DNA from: Brevundimonas sp. Root1279
Lineage (GTDB): Bacteria > Pseudomonadota > Alphaproteobacteria > Caulobacterales > Caulobacteraceae
Direction: 5' to 3'
Assembly (NCBI RefSeq): GCF_001425945.1
Contig: NZ_LMEB01000001.1
Location: 434,001 to 498,000 of the forward strand
DNA: 64,000 nt
The notes under the pieces were generated by a model. That model was not told the DNA's origin. It saw only the letters and a program-made list of their open reading frames with translations, and did no database searches. Within the stretch, counting starts at the first letter, position 1. Each line of letters opens with the position of its first letter. The translations under genes were made by a program, and so were the position numbers. Of this stretch, positions 1-6,834 are shown in pieces.

Positions 1-2
1 TC

Positions 3-1829
3 GAGACCGAGGCTCCGGCCCGCTTCGAGCAGCTGAGCCGCCAGGTCGAGTCCGACATGGGCCGCTTCGCCCAGGGCATCGAGCAGCGCATGGTCGCGGC
101 CGACGATCGCCACGCCCTGGCGCTGGAGAAGCTGGGCGGCGAGATCACCCGCATCTCCGATCGCCTGAGCGAACGCATCGCCGAGTCCGAGCGGCGCTCG
201 GCCCTGGCGCTCGAGGACATCGGCCGGCGCCTGGCCGACAGCTCGAACCGCGCCGAGCAGCGCTACGACCGCGCCTCGGGCGAGCTGGCCGAGCGCATGC
301 GGATGTCGGAGGAGCGCACCGCCGCCCTGATCGCCGAGGCCCGCGACAGCATCGGCCGCCGCGCCGAGCCGAGCGCGCCCGCCGCTCCGGCGCCGGCCCC
401 CGCGCCGGTCCAGCCGGACTGGCGCGCCGCGGCCTTCCCGGACACCGCCTTCCCCGACGGGCCCTTCATCGATCCGGTGTTCGACGACCCCGAGTTCGCC
501 GCCCAGCAGGCCTGGTCGGCGGACCTGGCCCCGCCGGATCCCGAGCCCCGCGTGTTCGCGCCGGAGCCGGCGCCCGCCTCCGGTTCCGCGTCCGGCCCGG
601 TCTCGGGTGAAGTGCTGACGCCTGACGCCGTGTTCGACGCCGTCATGCGCGGCCGTGGCGCTCCCGGACCGGATGCGCCCTTCGGCAGCCGCGTCGAGCC
701 GGTGGCCGAGGCCGCCGCCCCGCCGCCCCAGGTCTTCGCGCCTCCGGGGCAGCCGGCCCCGTTGTCGACCCCGCTGTCGGTTCAGCAGCCGATCCAGACC
801 CCGGCCGGGTTCGGCCAGGGCTTTGGCGGCGCTGACGTTTCGGATGCGCTGGCCGCCACCGCGCCCGAAGCCTTCGACGGCGACCACGACGACTTCGCCG
901 GCGAGACCGACTTCGTCGACCAGCGCGCCCTGCGCGCCGCCGCGGCGCAAGGCCGGGCCTCGTCGACGCGCCAGGCCATCGATGCCGCCCGCGCCGCCAT
1001 GTCGCCGAACGAGGAGCCGCCCGCCCGCACCGGTTTCGGCCTCAAGCGCGGCGGCAAGTCCGCCCTGCAGGAACGGCTCGATAAACAGGCCAAGAACGGC
1101 GACACCGTGCGCAAGGCGCTCGGCGCCTCCTCGGTCGCCATCCTGCTCACCGCCGGCGGCGCCTTCGCCTTCGGCGAGCTGACCGGGGTCGATGTCGGCG
1201 CCATGGTCGACGGCGAGGTCATGGCCCAGCCGATCGCGGGCCAGCCGATCGCCGCATTGGCCGTCACCGACGCCCAGCCCGTCGACCAGGGACGCGCCGG
1301 AGACCTCTACCGCCAGGCGGTCGCCAAGTTCGACGGCGCGGACCCGGCCGGGGTCGTGCTGCTGAAGGAAGCGGTCGAGCTCGGCCATCCGGCGGCCCAG
1401 CGCTATCTGTCGTCGCTCTACGAAACGGGCGACTTCGGCGTGAAGCCGGACGCCGCCGAGTCCGCTCGCCTGCTGCGTCTGTCCGCTGAAGGCGGCGATC
1501 CGCTGGGCATGCACACCTACGGCCTGGACCTGTACGCCGGCGCCGATGGCCTGCCGGCCGACAAGGTCCAAGGACTGGCCTGGCTGCTGAAGGCCGCCGA
1601 AGTCGGGGTGACCGACAGCCAGTACAACGTCGCCGTGGTCTATGAGCGCGGCAGCGACGGCATTCCGGCGGACCCGGTCGAGGCCTTCAAATGGTATCTG
1701 ATCGCGGCGCGCGCGGGCGACGCCGAAGCCCAGGCAGGCGTGGATCGCCTCCGGGCGACCTTGCCCGCCGCGGACCGCACCAAGGCCCGGGCCGCGGCGG
1801 GCAAATTCACCGTCGAACCGCTGGCCTGA
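3..1829 (+). CDS. PodJ-like polar localisation protein, Sel1 repeats (5' end outside window)
   Basis: The reading frame is open from the first bases of the window (E-T-E-A-P-A...), so the true start lies upstream. The first ATG seen is at 57; residues below count from it. Residues 1-110 are charged and Glu/Arg/Ala-rich, with coiled-coil character. Residues 110-340 are Pro/Ala-rich and look disordered. A single hydrophobic segment near 355-375 (VAILLTAGGAFAFGEL) is followed by about four Sel1/TPR-like repeats (408-575, with AVELGHPAAQRYLSSLYE and similar units). A cytoplasmic coiled coil, one membrane pass and periplasmic Sel1 repeats is the layout of PodJ, the Caulobacter pole organiser. It lacks the C-terminal peptidoglycan-binding domain I would expect in PodJ. 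The family is likely; orthology is not certain because the N-terminus is missing. Confidence 0.7.
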   Translation, partial: ETEAPARFEQLSRQVESDMGRFAQGIEQRMVAADDRHALALEKLGGEITRISDRLSERIAESERRSALALEDIGRRLADSSNRAEQRYDRASGELAERMRMSEERTAALIAEARDSIGRRAEPSAPAAPAPAPAPVQPDWRAAAFPDTAFPDGPFIDPVFDDPEFAAQQAWSADLAPPDPEPRVFAPEPAPASGSASGPVSGEVLTPDAVFDAVMRGRGAPGPDAPFGSRVEPVAEAAAPPPQVFAPPGQPAPLSTPLSVQQPIQTPAGFGQGFGGADVSDALAATAPEAFDGDHDDFAGETDFVDQRALRAAAAQGRASSTRQAIDAARAAMSPNEEPPARTGFGLKRGGKSALQERLDKQAKNGDTVRKALGASSVAILLTAGGAFAFGELTGVDVGAMVDGEVMAQPIAGQPIAALAVTDAQPVDQGRAGDLYRQAVAKFDGADPAGVVLLKEAVELGHPAAQRYLSSLYETGDFGVKPDAAESARLLRLSAEGGDPLGMHTYGLDLYAGADGLPADKVQGLAWLLKAAEVGVTDSQYNVAVVYERGSDGIPADPVEAFKWYLIAARAGDAEAQAGVDRLRATLPAADRTKARAAAGKFTVEPLA

Positions 1830-1943
1830 CGCCGGCGTAGCCTTTCTGGCGCATCGGGTGGCCACGACCGCCGGTTGCGTCTAGGACAAATCAACCGTCG
1901 CCTTTCCGGCGCCTAGCCTCAGTTCCAGCCGAAGGCGCGTCCT

Positions 1944-2867
1944 TTGGATATCTATCTGCCGATCGCCGAGGTTTCGGTGAACTGGCCGCTCCTGGTTCTG
2001 CTGGGAGCGACGGTCGGATTCGTGTCCGGACTGTTCGGCATCGGCGGCGGCTTCCTGATGGCCCCGGTGCTGATCTTCCTGGGCATCCCGCCGTCGGTGG
2101 CGGTGGCCAGCCAGGCCAGCCACGTCGTGGCCTCCTCGACCTCGGGCGTGATCAGCTACACCAGCCAGAAAGCCGTCGACTACCGCATGGGCGGGGTCAT
2201 GGCGGTCGGCGGGGTTCTCGGCGCCCTGCTCGGGGTCGAGCTGTTTCGCTACCTGCGCCTGCTTGGCCAGGCCGACCTGGCGGTGGCCTTTTCCTATCTG
2301 ATCTTCCTGGGCGCCATCGGCACCCTGATGCTCTACGAGAGCCTGGGCCAGATCCTGCGCCGCGTGCGCGGCGAGGTGGCCCCGCACAAGGAGCGCCGTC
2401 GCCCGCTGTGGCTCTACGGCCTGCCGCTGAAGATGCGTTTCCCCCGCTCGGGGCTCTACATCAGCGCCATTCCGCCGGTCGCCCTGGGGGTCTTCGCCGG
2501 CGTCCTGTCGGCGATCATGGGGGTCGGCGGCGGGTTCATCCTGGTCCCGGCCATGCTGTACGTGCTGCGCATGAAGGCGGGGGTGGTGGTCGGCACCAGC
2601 CTGTTCCAGATCATCATCACCACGGCGGTGACGACCATCCTGCAGGCCGGCCGCAACCAGACCGTCGACATCGTGCTGTCGACCATCCTGCTCCTCGGCG
2701 GCGTGGTCGGGGCCCAGTACGGCGCCCGCCTGTCCGGCCGCTTCCGGGCCGAGGAGCTGCGCGCCCTGCTGGGCATGATCGTGCTGCTGGTCGGCATCTA
2801 CATGGGCCTGGAGATGTTCGTCCGACCGTCCGACCTGTTCGCCCTCGCGCCGGGGGTCGGCCAATGA
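1944..2867 (+). CDS. TauE/SafE-family membrane transporter (sulfite/anion exporter type)
   Basis: This 307-residue, strongly hydrophobic protein has about eight membrane segments. It has the internal duplication typical of TauE/SafE: the first half carries GLFGIGGGFLMAPVLIFLG near residue 30 and the second half IMGVGGGFILVPAMLYVL near 190. Family members move sulfite, sulfoacetate or other small anions across the inner membrane; the substrate cannot be read from sequence. The start is a TTG, since no ATG precedes the first membrane segment. Its stop overlaps the start of the next gene (ATGA), which encodes a TIGR02186-type protein. That pair is a recurrent alphaproteobacterial arrangement and suggests they act together. 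Confidence 0.88.
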   Translation: MDIYLPIAEVSVNWPLLVLLGATVGFVSGLFGIGGGFLMAPVLIFLGIPPSVAVASQASHVVASSTSGVISYTSQKAVDYRMGGVMAVGGVLGALLGVELFRYLRLLGQADLAVAFSYLIFLGAIGTLMLYESLGQILRRVRGEVAPHKERRRPLWLYGLPLKMRFPRSGLYISAIPPVALGVFAGVLSAIMGVGGGFILVPAMLYVLRMKAGVVVGTSLFQIIITTAVTTILQAGRNQTVDIVLSTILLLGGVVGAQYGARLSGRFRAEELRALLGMIVLLVGIYMGLEMFVRPSDLFALAPGVGQ

Positions 2868-3688
2868 TCCAGGCCCTGCCGCCCCCCATGCCCGCCATCG
2901 AGGCGCCGGCCATCGCCGCGCCGCCGCCGGAACGTTCGGCGGCCACCGAACAGGACGTGCGCGTCGCCGCCGCCCTCACCGACGCAAGGGTCAAGGTCGA
3001 CTCCAGCTTCCGCGGCGCCTCCATCGTGCTGTTCGGGGCGGTGTTCAATCCGACCGACACCCCTGCCGACGTCGTGGTCGTGGTGCGCGGCCCCGACGCC
3101 CCGGTGCGTCTGGTCAAGAAGACCCGCAACACCGGCGTCTGGTTGAACAGCCGGCCGGTGCTGTTCGAGGGCGCGCCCGGCTTCTACATGACCGCCTCGA
3201 CGCGGCCGCTGGGGGACATCGCCGACTTCGGCCAGCTACGCCGGCTCGGCGTCGGCGTCGATCACCTGCGCATCAACGCCCCCGAGGAGAGCCGCACCGT
3301 CACCCGCTACGGGGTGCGGGACGTGGTCATCAGCCGGCTGGGCGAGGACTATCTCGACTGGCGCCGGGCGGTGATCCGCCTGCGCGAGGCGGCGCAGCTC
3401 TACAACACCGATCCGGACGGGGTGGAGTTCGTCGACCGCGGCCTGTTCCGGGCCGAGCTGGAGCTGCCGGCGGTGGCGCCGACCGGCCAGTACTACGCCG
3501 AGGTCTGGCTGTTCCAGGAGGGCGCGCCGGTCTCTGTCTCCAACCTGACCCTGACCGTGGAGAAGGTCGGGATCGAGCGTGACATCTTCGAATTCGCCCA
3601 CCGACGGCCGTGGACCTACGGCGTCCTGTGCGTGCTGTTGGCGGCCTTCACCGGCTGGGGCGCGAGCCGGATCTTCCGCCGGACCTGA
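2864..3688 (+). CDS. TIGR02186-family transmembrane protein, partner of TauE/SafE exporter
   Basis: A 274-residue protein translationally coupled to the upstream exporter by an ATGA overlap. It has a periplasm-type beta-rich region (residues about 35-240) and one C-terminal membrane helix (WTYGVLCVLLAAFTGWGASR) ending in a short basic tail. The sequence matches my recollection of TIGR02186, a conserved alphaproteobacterial family of unknown biochemical role found next to TauE/SafE genes. A role in substrate handling or folding of the exporter is inference from the coupling. The reading frame is open upstream, but the ATG at 2864 is the sensible start because of the overlap. Confidence 0.8.
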   Translation: MIQALPPPMPAIEAPAIAAPPPERSAATEQDVRVAAALTDARVKVDSSFRGASIVLFGAVFNPTDTPADVVVVVRGPDAPVRLVKKTRNTGVWLNSRPVLFEGAPGFYMTASTRPLGDIADFGQLRRLGVGVDHLRINAPEESRTVTRYGVRDVVISRLGEDYLDWRRAVIRLREAAQLYNTDPDGVEFVDRGLFRAELELPAVAPTGQYYAEVWLFQEGAPVSVSNLTLTVEKVGIERDIFEFAHRRPWTYGVLCVLLAAFTGWGASRIFRRT

Positions 3689-3800
3689 CACTGTTACCGG
3701 TTAGGATTTCGTTCAGCACGATCCGCCCGAGTTAACGACGAATGTCTGGAACCCTCGCCTCTCAGGCGAACTTACGGTCAAGGCTATGGAGGGTTCCACA

Positions 3801-4007
3801 ATGCGCAAACTGTACAACGCCGCCATCCTCGGCGCCGCCGTGATGATGACCGCCGCCTCTGCGTCGCAGGCCCCGGTGCAGAGAAATAGTCTCTGCTACC
3901 TGGAGTGCCAGTACCGCTGCTACGCCACCAACCCCGGCGGCGGCGCAGCCTGGCAGGCCTGCTACCTGCAGTGCGCCCGCGACCGTTGTGGGGCCGTCGG
4001 GGTCTAG
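3801..4007 (+). CDS. Small secreted cysteine-rich protein
   Basis: A 68-residue protein with a clear signal peptide (MRKLYNAAILGAAVMMTAASASQA) and a mature part of about 45 residues. The mature part holds six cysteines spaced CX3CX3C-X13-CX3CX4C. The start at 3801 is chosen over an in-frame ATG at 3786 because GGAGGG lies 8 nt before 3801 and the signal peptide then begins properly. I do not recognise the family. The even cysteine spacing suggests disulfides or metal binding in the periplasm. Its stop overlaps the stop of hisC on the other strand by 4 nt (CTAG). Confidence 0.65.
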   Translation: MRKLYNAAILGAAVMMTAASASQAPVQRNSLCYLECQYRCYATNPGGGAAWQACYLQCARDRCGAVGV

Positions 4008-5095
4008 CGCGCCGCGAACTCGCTGAGGGCGTCGATCACCGCGCGGTTCTGATCCTCGGTGCCGACGGTGATGCGCAGGCAGTCATGCAGGCCGTATCCG
4101 CCGACCGGGCGGACGATGACGCCCTTCGCGTTCAGATAGTCGTTGGCGGCCGAGGCCGGGCGCTTCTCGTCGGTGAAGCGGACCAGCACGAAATTGCCGG
4201 CGCTGGGCAGGACGTCGAAGCCGAAGCCGCGGATGGCCTGCGTCAGGCGCGGGCGCCAGGTCTGGATCAGGTCGCGCGAGGCCTTCTGGTGCGCCTCGTC
4301 GCCCAGCGCCGCCACGGCCGCCTCGATGCCGGGCACCGAGACGTTGAACGGCAGGCGGATGCGGTCGACCGCCTCGGCCACCTTCAGCGGCGCATAGCCG
4401 AAGCCGATGCGCAGGCCGCCGAGGCCATGAATCTTCGAGAAGGTGCGGGTGACGACGATGTTGTCGCTGCCGCGGGCCAGCTCGAAGCTCGTCTCCCAGT
4501 CGGCCTCGGTGACGTATTCGGCATAGGCCTCGTCGATGACCAGCAGGATGTCGGGGCGCAGCCCCTCGTGCAGGCGGCGGATCTCGTCGGCGGTGTTGTA
4601 GCTGCCGGTCGGGTTGGACGGGCTGGAGACGTAGACGATGCGGGTGCGCTCATCGACCTCGGCCAGCAGGGCCTCCGGCGTGGCCTTGAACTGCGGCTCG
4701 GGGGCCAGCTTGACCGTCGCCTGGTTGGCCAGGGCGCTGATGCGGTAGGCCAGGAAGCCGTACTGGCCGGTGACGATGTTGTCGCCCGGGGTCAGATAAG
4801 TCTGGTTCAGCAGGGCGAAGACTTCGTCCGAGCCGTTGCCGAAGATCAGCCGCTCGGGCTCCAGGCCGTGGTGGTCCGCGACCGCCGTACGCAGCTTGGT
4901 GGCGCGGCCGTCCGGATAGATGTGGATGTTGCGGACCGCGGCCTCATAGGCCTCGCGCGCCTTGGCGCCGGCGCCGAGCATGTTCTCGTTCGAGGACAGC
5001 TTCATGGGCTCGGCCACGCCGTCGATCTTCGACTTGCCGCCGACGTAGGGCGCGATGTCGAGGATGCCGGGCTTCGGCTGCGGGAAATCGGTCAT
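4004..5095 (-). CDS. hisC: Histidinol-phosphate aminotransferase
   Basis: A 363-residue PLP-dependent class I/II aminotransferase. Visible motifs are the substrate loop SSPSNPTG, the DEAYAEY segment, and the Schiff-base lysine in TFSKIHGLGGLRIGF. It converts imidazole-acetol phosphate to histidinol phosphate in histidine synthesis; in some alphaproteobacteria HisC homologues also transaminate aromatic keto acids. The gene directly upstream (9-nt gap) may be a chorismate-mutase relative, so an aromatic amino-acid role is possible too. It is the last gene of a minus-strand run that starts with the DinG-like helicase. Confidence 0.93.
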   Translation of the reverse strand: MTDFPQPKPGILDIAPYVGGKSKIDGVAEPMKLSSNENMLGAGAKAREAYEAAVRNIHIYPDGRATKLRTAVADHHGLEPERLIFGNGSDEVFALLNQTYLTPGDNIVTGQYGFLAYRISALANQATVKLAPEPQFKATPEALLAEVDERTRIVYVSSPSNPTGSYNTADEIRRLHEGLRPDILLVIDEAYAEYVTEADWETSFELARGSDNIVVTRTFSKIHGLGGLRIGFGYAPLKVAEAVDRIRLPFNVSVPGIEAAVAALGDEAHQKASRDLIQTWRPRLTQAIRGFGFDVLPSAGNFVLVRFTDEKRPASAANDYLNAKGVIVRPVGGYGLHDCLRITVGTEDQNRAVIDALSEFAAR

Positions 5096-5104
5096 CGATG
5101 TCTC

Positions 5105-5788
5105 TCAGAATACGGGCGCGGCGCCGATGACGCCGGTCAGGTCGCCGGGCGCGCCGTGAAGCCGCCCGTCCAGGGCCTGCACATAGCCCGCCAGCACGAA
5201 CAGCTTCAACCCGCCCGCCGATGCGAGCGGACTGGCGGCCAGGCCGGCGGTGCTCAGGATCGAGACGATGCGCGCGTCGGACAGCGTGCTGTCGGTGGCC
5301 CAGAAGGTGCGGTCGTCGCCGGTCGGGCCGGGATCGGCGCGCTGAACCATCAGCACGCGCGGGTGGCCGGCGCCGTGGTCGGGCAGGGCGGCGACGACGC
5401 GCAGGTCCGGCTCGGCCAGCAGCCGGCCCCACCAGGCCGAGGTCGGGGTCAGGTCCAGCAGGGCGCGCGAGCCGTTGCGCACGGCGGCCAGCGCCGCCTC
5501 GGGCTTGGCCGCCATCCGGGCCGAGAGGCCGAAGCGGTCGGCGGCCAGCACCTGGCTGGCCGGGCCCCAGACGACCAGAGGCGCGCCATGGGCCGCGTCG
5601 ATGCGTCCCAGCACCGAGCGGATGGCGGCGGCCTCGGCGGGGCTCAGCCCGGCCAGGGCCTCGCGCACGGCGATGGCGTCGGCGTCGGGCCGTCCGCGCG
5701 GTCCGGCGGACAGGCGCGCGCGCACGGCCTGGGCCACGGCGCGATCGAGGGCGAGCCTCGCGGCGTCGGCAGGCGGTTCTTGCAGCAT
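5105..5788 (-). CDS. Conserved hypothetical, possibly chorismate-mutase-related
   Basis: A 227-residue soluble protein. The N-terminal 60 residues are helical and loosely resemble an AroQ-type chorismate mutase helix (ALDRAVAQAVRARLSAG...), but the catalytic Arg/Lys pattern is not convincingly preserved. The remaining 160 residues alternate strands and helices (PLVVWGPASQVLAADRFGL; LRVVAALP). It sits between a DUF2125 gene (its ATG shares one base with that stop, TGATG) and hisC, so it is almost certainly in that operon. The aromatic pathway assignment rests mainly on the neighbour and is weak. Confidence 0.55.
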   Translation of the reverse strand: MLQEPPADAARLALDRAVAQAVRARLSAGPRGRPDADAIAVREALAGLSPAEAAAIRSVLGRIDAAHGAPLVVWGPASQVLAADRFGLSARMAAKPEAALAAVRNGSRALLDLTPTSAWWGRLLAEPDLRVVAALPDHGAGHPRVLMVQRADPGPTGDDRTFWATDSTLSDARIVSILSTAGLAASPLASAGGLKLFVLAGYVQALDGRLHGAPGDLTGVIGAAPVF

Positions 5789-6822
5789 CAGAACAGTTTC
5801 GGCGCGGGGGCGAGGGCGAAGGGGCCGAGCCAGGTGCGGCCGTCGCGGAAGATGATGACCATCGAGCGGGTGCGGTCGCCGCTGGCCGCAGCGGCGGCCG
5901 CGGCGCCGGCCGCGCCGAGGCGGTTGACGGCGCCCGAGCGCGAGGCGGCGAGGCCGGAGATGGCCGCCAGTGGCTGTTCGGCCGTCAGAACCACCTGGCC
6001 CTGAAGCCGACCGTCTTGTTGCGCCGACAGGGCGTCGCTGGTGATCAGGGCGGAGCTCTGGCCGGCCTGGATGCGGCCCTTCACGGCGGTGAACCGCCCG
6101 CCCTGGTCGGTCCAGGCCGAGAAGACGCCGGCGTCGTCGGCGCCCCGCAGAGCGCTGGCGCGATCGAGGGTGGTCTCGAACTGGAGGGTCAGGCGGCCGC
6201 GCTGGGTGGCGCCTTCGACCGGACCGCCGGCCCGGCCGGTCGCGTCCTGCAGGTTGAAGACCATGTCGACGGCGTCCGCGGCCGGGTTCGCCCGATGCGC
6301 CTGGGCCTCCAGCTGGATCCGCTCGGCGGCCGCGATCGGGAAGGGCTCCGAACCCGGCAGGGGCTCGAAGGTCGGCTTCGCCAGGTCGATGCGCACGGTC
6401 GGGAAGCGGGCGCTCAGGTTGTTGACGCTGAAGCGCAGGCCCTGTCCGCGCACCAGCACGCGGCCCTTCTCGGCGCGGGTCAGGGTCAGGCCCTCGGGGG
6501 CGACGACGACCCAGTGGGTCGGGTTCCAGCTGTTGGCCTCGGCCACCAGCTCAGGGGCGGCCACGCCGTGCCCCGAGGGGGCGCGGATGTCGGCGTTGGG
6601 CAGGGCGACGCGGGTGCGGAAGGGCCAGCCGCGGATGCTCGCCGGCTCGTGGCTGACGGTCCAGCCGTCGGCGCGCAGGGCGGCGACCTGGACGTCCAGC
6701 TGCTGCTCGATCTTGTGGGCCAGGAAGAACCACCAGCCGGTCCAGGCGGCCAGCAGCACGCCGAAGATGGCGAAGGGGATGATCAGTCCGCGGCGGGAGT
6801 GGCGATAGGGCGCTTCGGTCAT
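5788..6822 (-). CDS. DUF2125 domain-containing membrane-anchored protein
   Basis: A 344-residue protein with a short basic N-terminus, one membrane helix (LIIPFAIFGVLLAAWTGWWFF, residues about 13-33), and a long beta-rich region facing the periplasm. The early WTVSHEPASIRGWPFRTR stretch is typical of DUF2125, a family common in alphaproteobacteria with no established function. It lies 12 nt downstream of the helicase gene and overlaps the next gene by one base, so it belongs to the same transcript. The C-terminus ends with a DGRTWLGPFALAPAP segment, also usual for the family. Confidence 0.8.
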   Translation of the reverse strand: MTEAPYRHSRRGLIIPFAIFGVLLAAWTGWWFFLAHKIEQQLDVQVAALRADGWTVSHEPASIRGWPFRTRVALPNADIRAPSGHGVAAPELVAEANSWNPTHWVVVAPEGLTLTRAEKGRVLVRGQGLRFSVNNLSARFPTVRIDLAKPTFEPLPGSEPFPIAAAERIQLEAQAHRANPAADAVDMVFNLQDATGRAGGPVEGATQRGRLTLQFETTLDRASALRGADDAGVFSAWTDQGGRFTAVKGRIQAGQSSALITSDALSAQQDGRLQGQVVLTAEQPLAAISGLAASRSGAVNRLGAAGAAAAAAASGDRTRSMVIIFRDGRTWLGPFALAPAPKLF

Positions 6823-6834
6823 GGCCTACTCCGT

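Noticed and set aside
3905..6004. A 699-codon plus-strand open frame
   Set aside because: It lies antisense to hisC and its upstream neighbours, has Arg/Gly/Ala-biased composition and no recognisable domain; typical of high-GC shadows.
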